Assembly: GCF_007644035.1 (NCBI RefSeq)
Contig: NZ_VMTV02000346.1
Location: forward strand, 81,948-145,947
Length of the DNA stretch: 64,000 nucleotides
Direction of reading: 5' to 3'
Source of the DNA: Vogesella mureinivorans
Lineage (GTDB): Bacteria > Pseudomonadota > Gammaproteobacteria > Burkholderiales > Chromobacteriaceae
Below are positions 59,157 through 64,000 of the stretch, in pieces; position 1 is the stretch's first letter; every line of letters begins with the position of its first letter. The position numbers and the translations under genes were made by a program. A model generated the notes under the pieces. The model had not been told where the DNA came from, ran no database searches, and saw only the letters and a program-made list of their open reading frames with translations.

Positions 59157-59872
59157 GGGATATTCCTCAGATAAACCGAAGACCGGAACACCTTCGCAAT
59201 CGCCCGGTTAGCCGGGGTATACGCATTCCCGTCGCAGTCTGCTGCAATCGTCTGGCTTACCGGGCTGACATTGTTCTCTAGCGACTGTACCAGCAGACAG
59301 AATCTGACGGCGTATACCGCGGAAGCCGGTGCATTTTGTACATACTGGTCGGCAATGCGGTCCAGCGGGTTCACGCTATCCTGGCCGTACGCTAGGCGAA
59401 ACTGCACCACGCCGGGTACCACTTCTCCACCCTGGCACCACAGGCTGGTACCGCTGGCATGAATCCTGGCAGTAGAAGAAGCGTTAGCAGCAATACCTCG
59501 GCCCTGGCAATCCACCAGGCTGCCATCATCAGCACCGCTGTAACGCACTTGCACCACACCAGACGTGCCCAGCAATACTTGCCCCGCCGCCATCGCCAGA
59601 TCCGTACCACTGGCGTTTTGCAGACCAAACACGCTATTAAAGTCCGCGGTAGCCACCTGCACCGCGCCAATATAGCCCGCCTGGCGCAGCTGCTGCGCCA
59701 GCCAGGACGTAGCAAAACGGCCGCGCTCCTGGATATCGGCCTGTGCCTGCTGGGTGCGGTAGGTCATTTTATTGGCCACAAAAAACTGCGCTGCCACCAG
59801 AATCAGAAAGAGCGACAGTGCCAGCGACAGCATCAGCTCGATAATGGTCAAACCGGCTTGTTTGTGTTTCAT
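59153..59872 (-). CDS. pilW: Type IV minor pilin PilW-like
   Basis: Prepilin of 239 residues with site QAG|LTIIELMLSLALSLFLILVAA (Glu at +5) followed by FVANKMTYRTQQAQADIQERGRFA. GGTGAG precedes the ATG at 59872; a longer open frame upstream lies inside pilV. It starts 5 bp after the pilV stop. Confidence 0.87.
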   Translation of the reverse strand: MKHKQAGLTIIELMLSLALSLFLILVAAQFFVANKMTYRTQQAQADIQERGRFATSWLAQQLRQAGYIGAVQVATADFNSVFGLQNASGTDLAMAAGQVLLGTSGVVQVRYSGADDGSLVDCQGRGIAANASSTARIHASGTSLWCQGGEVVPGVVQFRLAYGQDSVNPLDRIADQYVQNAPASAVYAVRFCLLVQSLENNVSPVSQTIAADCDGNAYTPANRAIAKVFRSSVYLRNIP

Positions 59873-59877
59873 GATAC

Positions 59878-60465
59878 TCACCGGAATGTGTAACTGATAC
59901 TGGCAACCGTCGCCGATGCACGCAGCTCTTGCCATGTTAGCGATACCTGCAAGGAGCAGGGCTGGCTGGCAGCCCCCGCAGCTAGCGAGAAATTGCAGTT
60001 GGCCGCCGTAATGCCACTGGCCACAGCGCCATTGCGCAGCAAATTCAGCGCCCAGGTGCCCTGCGGCAACGTGCCGGACGCATCGGTTACCCACTGCGTC
60101 ATCGAAGCCACGTCAGCATTCACAATGGCGGTCTGGCTGGCATTGGCCACCTTTAGGCACTCTGCCGCCCCGTCGGTCAGCGCGGTATTCGACGCCTGCT
60201 GCAAGTAGCAAGCCACCACAGGCGCCAGGATATACACGCTATTGTCTTCGTCGTAACGATAGATACTGTCTGCGGTATTGGTACGCATCCGCTCCGAAAA
60301 AGCCACGGCAAACTCGCTGGCGGCAGCACGCAGATAAGCCGTGCGCGTAGCTTGCAGGGCATTGGTCTGCAATGCCGAAATAGCCAGCAGGCCAAAGCCG
60401 ATGATCACCACCGACACCAGCAGCTCGACAAAGGCAAAACCGTGCATCCGAACAGGACTATTCAT
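59878..60465 (-). CDS. pilV: Type IV minor pilin PilV-like
   Basis: Prepilin of 195 residues with site MHG|FAFVELLVSVVIIGFGLL (Glu at +5). The middle (QTNALQATRTAYLRAAASEFAVAFSERMRTN) is typical of PilV. Start overlaps the fimU stop by one base (TAATG). Confidence 0.87.
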   Translation of the reverse strand: MNSPVRMHGFAFVELLVSVVIIGFGLLAISALQTNALQATRTAYLRAAASEFAVAFSERMRTNTADSIYRYDEDNSVYILAPVVACYLQQASNTALTDGAAECLKVANASQTAIVNADVASMTQWVTDASGTLPQGTWALNLLRNGAVASGITAANCNFSLAAGAASQPCSLQVSLTWQELRASATVASISYTFR

Positions 60466-60968
60466 TAGTTGACCACCCTGATCGTACCGTAGGGCGCCAC
60501 CGTGACACTGGCAGACACCGTGTTATCGCTATTGCTGAAGGTGATGAGCTGGTTGTTCGGCACGCGGGCATTGGTTGCGGTACTTTTCACCTGGCCACTG
60601 GGCGCAAAACGCAGGCCAGCCAGGCCGCTGGAGGCATTGGCACCCACCTCGGCCTGATGCACTTTCAGCACGGTGCCGCTAGCCCCGCCACCCTGCACGA
60701 TGGTGATCCAGTTTTTATTCCAGTCTGCGGCAGCGCCACAGCTGTTGGCCGCACTGGAAGAGGCGGCGCACACGCTGACATCAAAACCGCGCCGTATCGC
60801 CTCCGAGCGGGCGTTATTGAGGTCGGCCGCCAGTGCATAGGCAAACGACTGTACTTTGTTCTGCGCCACAAAGCGCGAATACGCCGGCACGGCATAGGCC
60901 ATCACGATAGCGATGATCGCTACCGTAATGATTAACTCTACCAGCGTAAAACCCCGTTCCTGCCTCAT
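60465..60968 (-). CDS. fimU: Type IV minor pilin FimU/FimT-like
   Basis: Prepilin of 167 residues with site ERG|FTLVELIITVAIIAIV (Glu at +5) and a GspH/FimT C-terminal domain. It is the first gene of the minor pilin operon, which primes pilus assembly. Confidence 0.87.
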   Translation of the reverse strand: MRQERGFTLVELIITVAIIAIVMAYAVPAYSRFVAQNKVQSFAYALAADLNNARSEAIRRGFDVSVCAASSSAANSCGAAADWNKNWITIVQGGGASGTVLKVHQAEVGANASSGLAGLRFAPSGQVKSTATNARVPNNQLITFSNSDNTVSASVTVAPYGTIRVVN

Positions 60969-61327
60969 GGCTGCCTTACCCGACCCTGCACGACACTACC
61001 TTCAAAATAGCCCATCAGGCCTTGGGCCCTGTGTGCACTTTTACAGAAAAACCTTGTAACAAAAGCAAGCGTACCGCAGCGCGCTCTATCGATACAAACA
61101 TATTTCCCATGTTTGCTTATAGCTGTTAAAAGCCAAGCCCCATTTTAAACCAGCTATTTCTGCTGGCGTACAATACGGGTCTTTGTTTTATCGACACCCC
61201 GACACACCCCTTTAGCGCGTGAGCCTGGCCGGCACACGACACGGTGCGGTTTTATCGCACAGGCGGTTTGCCCGCCCTTTCGCTGGCAACGTACAATGGC
61301 GGTTTGACGATTTCGCAGGCGTAGACC
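60969..61327. other. Divergent intergenic region fimU / gltX
   Basis: 359 bp without a gene, AT-rich in the middle. It holds the gltX promoter candidate. A second TACAAT box at 61167-61172 sits next to an inverted repeat CCAGC / GCTGG (61150-61166). Confidence 0.55.
61268..61297 (+). promoter_or_regulatory. gltX: Sigma-70 promoter of gltX
   Basis: TTGCCC-N18-TACAAT, 30 bp before the gltX ATG. Confidence 0.6.
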
Positions 61328-62713
61328 ATGATCCGCACCCGTTTTGCCCCTAGCCCCACCGGTTTCCTGCACATCGGCGGCGTGCGCACGGCACTGTTCT
61401 CCTGGGCATTTGCCCGCAAGCAAGGCGGCACCTTTGTGCTGCGCATCGAAGATACCGACCTGGAGCGCTCCACGCCAGAATCGGTAAAAGCCATTATGGA
61501 TGGCATGCACTGGGTCGGCCTGGACTACGACGAAGGCCCGTTCTACCAGACCCACCGCTTCGACCGTTACAAAGAAGTGATCCAGCAGCTGCTGGCCAGC
61601 GGCCACGCTTACCACTGCTACTGCAGCAAGGAAGAGCTGGACACCCTGCGCGCCGAGCAAGAAGCCCGTGGCGAAAAGCCGCGCTACGACCGCCGCTGGC
61701 GCCCGGAGGCAGGCAAAACCCTGCCGCAGCCACCAGCCGACGTGCAGCCCGTGGTGCGCTTCAAAACCCCGCTGGACGGCTCGGTAGCGTGGGAAGACGC
61801 GGTAAAAGGCCGTATCGAAATCAATAACGAAGAGCTGGACGACCTGATCATCGCCCGCCCGGATGGCAGCCCCACCTATAACTTCTGCGTGGTGGTAGAC
61901 GACTGGGACATGAACATTACCCACGTGATCCGCGGCGACGACCATGTGAACAACACCCCGCGCCAGATCAACATCCTGCTGGCACTGGGCGCCCCGCTGC
62001 CGGTTTACGGCCACCTGCCGATGATCCTCAACGAGGACGGCCAGAAGATGTCCAAGCGCCGCGACGCGGTAAGCGTGGTGGACTACGCCGCCAAAGGCAT
62101 CCTGCCGGAAGCGCTGCTGAACTACCTGGCGCGCCTGGGCTGGGGCCATGGCGACGAAGAGTTCTTCAACATGGAACAGTTCGTAGAATGGTTTAGCCTG
62201 GAAGCCGTCAGCCCGTCTGCCAGCCGCTTCAACAACGAAAAATTCCTGTGGCTGAACGCACAGCACATCAAGGCTGCCGACAACCAGCGCCTGGCCGGCC
62301 TGATTGCCGACCGCCTGGCTGCGGCCAACGTAGACACCAGCAGTGGCCCGGCCCTGGCCGACGTGATTGCCCTGGTGAAAGAGCGCGTGCAAGACCTGAA
62401 CGCGCTGGCGCGCGAAGTGGATTACTTCTACAGCAAGCGTACGCCACAGGCCGAAGACGTGGAAAAACACCTGTCCGCCGACAGCCTGGCGCGCATGCAG
62501 CGCTTCGCCGACCGCCTGGCTAGCCTGGACAGCTGGACCGCCGAAAGCATCCACGGCCTGTTCAAACCGTTCTGCGCCGACGAAGGCATCAAGATGGGCC
62601 AGCTGGGCATGCCGCTGCGTGTACTGGTCTGCGGCACCACCCAGACCCCATCCGTAGACGCGGTACTGGCGCTGATTGGCCAGCAGGCAGTGCTGCGCCG
62701 CATCCGCGGCTAA
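61328..62713 (+). CDS. gltX: Glutamyl-tRNA synthetase
   Basis: Class I synthetase of 461 residues. The HIGH-type motif is HIGG at 15-18 (SPTGFLHIGGVRTALF); KMSKR is near 240-244. It charges tRNA-Glu; a discriminating enzyme is not distinguishable from a GlxRS by eye. It ends at a strong terminator. Confidence 0.96.
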   Translation: MIRTRFAPSPTGFLHIGGVRTALFSWAFARKQGGTFVLRIEDTDLERSTPESVKAIMDGMHWVGLDYDEGPFYQTHRFDRYKEVIQQLLASGHAYHCYCSKEELDTLRAEQEARGEKPRYDRRWRPEAGKTLPQPPADVQPVVRFKTPLDGSVAWEDAVKGRIEINNEELDDLIIARPDGSPTYNFCVVVDDWDMNITHVIRGDDHVNNTPRQINILLALGAPLPVYGHLPMILNEDGQKMSKRRDAVSVVDYAAKGILPEALLNYLARLGWGHGDEEFFNMEQFVEWFSLEAVSPSASRFNNEKFLWLNAQHIKAADNQRLAGLIADRLAAANVDTSSGPALADVIALVKERVQDLNALAREVDYFYSKRTPQAEDVEKHLSADSLARMQRFADRLASLDSWTAESIHGLFKPFCADEGIKMGQLGMPLRVLVCGTTQTPSVDAVLALIGQQAVLRRIRG

Positions 62714-62737
62714 GCGCCACACCCAGCCACATACGGC

Positions 62738-62774
62738 AAAACCCCTCTTCGCCCAGCGCGAGAGGGGTTTTCTT
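62738..62774 (+). terminator. Terminator of gltX
   Basis: AAAACCCCTCT / AGAGGGGTTTT with a 12-nt loop followed by CTTTT. Confidence 0.85.
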
Positions 62775-62787
62775 TTGCGCGGCCAAC

Positions 62788-63007
62788 GCTAGCTGACGCA
62801 TATTATTTCACTGCGTTTCTTATTCAATCAGTACGCAGTACCAAAATACCAACAGGCTAATTTATTGAAATATAGCCTTTAGAAAATTGTTGTTTTATCT
62901 AGATTATCGCCAGCACGCACAATCCAATAAGGCTAGCCATACACTAGCTGCCATAGCCCACCCCAGCCACAAAGCCAAGCAACCGCACATAGCCAAGGAG
63001 GCAAGCC
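62788..63007 (+). other. AT-rich 5' region of the second binding-protein gene
   Basis: 220 bp, clearly richer in A and T than its flanks. It contains AGGCTA / TAGCCT (62854-62878, loop 13). No promoter could be fixed. Confidence 0.45.
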
Positions 63008-63784
63008 ATGAACATTTCGCGCATCTGCCTGGCAATTGGCTTGCCAGCCTGCTTGTCTCCCGCCCTGGCACTGGCCATGACGGTCAACCCCGCCATCACG
63101 CTGGCCACCCTGGAATACCCGCCGTTTTGCGACAGCCAGAAACCCGGCGGCGGCGCCCTGGTTACCATTGTGCGCGAAGCGTTTGCCCAGGAAGACATAC
63201 CGGTCAACCTGGTCGTCATGCCATGGCAACGCGTGATATCGCTCAGCCAGCATGGCCGTTTTGACGGCGTCATCGGCATATGGCAAACCGACCTGAAAAG
63301 CATGCGGCTAAAAGCAGGCAACCCGGTATTCCACAGCCTGATTGGTGCCTATGTCGTACAGGGCAAAGCGCCGCTTCCGCTGACAAGCGACTGGCTACAG
63401 GGCAAGCTTGCCGGCACCGTAGCGGGCTACCACTACCCAGGCAATATCCTTGGGCTAAAAATGGTGCTGGACAGCACACGGGATGACGAAACCAACCTGC
63501 GCAAACTGCAGCAGCAGCGTATACAGCTGGCCATAACCGAAAAAGCCGTAGGCGATGCCCTGATACGCTCCGGCAAGCTGCCTAGCAGACCAAAGCTGGC
63601 GTGGGGGGAGGTAACGCTGGCACGGGACACACTATCGGTAGGCTTTATCACCAGCAGCATGCAGCCATACTGGCTGAATGCCTTCAACCAGGGGCTATGG
63701 AAACTGCATCAAAGCGGGCGCTACCGCCAGATTGTGATGGCGCACCAGCTGCAAGAGTTTGCCATCCCGGCGCAAGCACCATGA
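63008..63784 (+). CDS. Periplasmic substrate-binding protein, family 3 (orphan)
   Basis: Protein of 258 residues with a signal peptide (NISRICLAIGLPACLSPALALA). The family 3 fold shows in LATLEYPPFCDSQKPGGGALVTIVREAFA and MPWQRVISLSQHGRFDGVIGIW. AAGGAGG precedes the ATG. No permease is adjacent and it resembles the other orphan at 10578 in layout only. Ligand unknown. Confidence 0.75.
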   Translation: MNISRICLAIGLPACLSPALALAMTVNPAITLATLEYPPFCDSQKPGGGALVTIVREAFAQEDIPVNLVVMPWQRVISLSQHGRFDGVIGIWQTDLKSMRLKAGNPVFHSLIGAYVVQGKAPLPLTSDWLQGKLAGTVAGYHYPGNILGLKMVLDSTRDDETNLRKLQQQRIQLAITEKAVGDALIRSGKLPSRPKLAWGEVTLARDTLSVGFITSSMQPYWLNAFNQGLWKLHQSGRYRQIVMAHQLQEFAIPAQAP

Positions 63785-63785
63785 A

Positions 63786-63813
63786 AAAAGCCTGCTCGAA
63801 AGCAGGCTTTTGC
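63786..63813. terminator. Bidirectional terminator between the binding protein and the tRNA genes
   Basis: AAAAGCCTGCT / AGCAGGCTTTT with a 4-nt loop. It starts just after the binding-protein stop and ends 5 bp from the tRNA 3' end. Confidence 0.8.
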
Positions 63814-63817
63814 AATG

Positions 63818-63894
63818 TGGTCGGGGTGAGAGGATTCGAACCTCCGGCCTCTACGTCCCGAACGTAGCGCTCTACCAGGCTAAGCTACACCCCG
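63818..63894 (-). tRNA. tRNA-Pro (anticodon CGG), copy 2 in transcription order
   Basis: 77 nt. Acceptor stem CGGGGTG / CACCCCG, anticodon stem CTACG / CGTAG around TTCGGGA (anticodon CGG, reads CCG), T-arm GAGGTTCGAATCCTC, and CCA encoded at the 3' end. Confidence 0.96.
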
Positions 63895-63923
63895 AATAAG
63901 GACGGATCTGTCAGGATAAATGC

Positions 63924-64000
63924 TGGTCGGGGTGAGAGGATTCGAACCTCCGGCCTCTACGTCCCGAACGTAGCGCTCTACCAGGCTAAGCTACACCCCG
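63924..64000 (-). tRNA. tRNA-Pro (anticodon CGG), copy 1 in transcription order
   Basis: Identical in sequence to the copy at 63818-63894, including the encoded CCA, and separated from it by 29 bp. Its 5' end is the last base of the window. Confidence 0.96.

Noticed and set aside
61154-62722. Minus-strand open frame of 522 codons over gltX
   Set aside because: Antisense to gltX and includes its promoter; no domain.

Overview
This 64 kb window is a contiguous, gene-dense piece of a GC-rich (roughly 60%) Gram-negative chromosome. The gene set suggests a motile, piliated betaproteobacterium of the Neisseriales, probably Chromobacteriaceae (Chromobacterium, Vogesella, Aquitalea and relatives). 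Supporting signs are a fliEFGHIJK-fliLMNOPQR cluster headed by a FleR-type regulator, FlgP/FlgT flagellar ring genes, a fimU-pilV-pilW-pilX-pilE type minor pilin operon, an FbpABC iron transporter and a Gram-negative porin. No insertion sequence, prophage, CRISPR array or rRNA operon was seen. Genus is inference from content, not from a search.

Layout. 0-12 kb: partial glycosyltransferase, rpmE, cysS, a YddA-like ABC exporter, an FAD-linked D-lactate/glycolate dehydrogenase, a GGDEF protein, arfB, an orphan motA, an HD hydrolase, glsA, a periplasmic binding protein and yebC. 12-25 kb: a continuous minus-strand flagellar block from fleR and fliE down to fliR, preceded by a receiver-less CheB. 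25-37.5 kb: phosphatase, uvrB, pbpG, fbpABC, flgP-flgT (with a good sigma-28 promoter candidate), ppiA-ppiB and lpxH. 37.5-40.1 kb: L-lactate permease and a zinc-ribbon MscL. 40.2-52 kb: a minus-strand alpha-glucoside locus in the order of the rhizobial agl operon (binding protein, two permeases, alpha-glucosidase, ATPase), followed by a porin and a sugar kinase and preceded by an OmpR-type regulator with a hybrid kinase. 52-58 kb: bacterioferritin, dcd, glutathione peroxidase with an OhrR-type regulator, ychJ, a lipoprotein, cysK, a macrodomain protein and a ProQ/FinO protein. 58-64 kb: minor pilins, gltX, a second orphan binding protein and two identical tRNA-Pro(CGG) genes.

The most striking signal is not a gene. 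The 10-mer GTTGGCCGCA, or its complement TGCGGCCAAC, occurs about 41 times (19 and 22 by hand count), against about 0.2 expected from composition, and the 9-mer core about 60 times. Copies lie in genes and between them, on both strands, and several form head-to-head pairs that make the transcription terminators of pbpG, glsA and lpxH. Density, orientation balance and use in terminators match DNA uptake sequences (DUS/USS) of naturally competent bacteria, but the word differs from the Neisseria DUS and the Haemophilus USS. The minor pilin operon in the same window is the kind of machinery that would read such a signal.

How genes connect: the agl locus imports and splits alpha-glucosides such as sucrose and the kinase traps the released fructose; the lactate permease and the FAD dehydrogenase both handle hydroxy acids; fbpABC and bacterioferritin import and store iron; and the flagellar, stator, CheB and GGDEF genes serve motility and its control.
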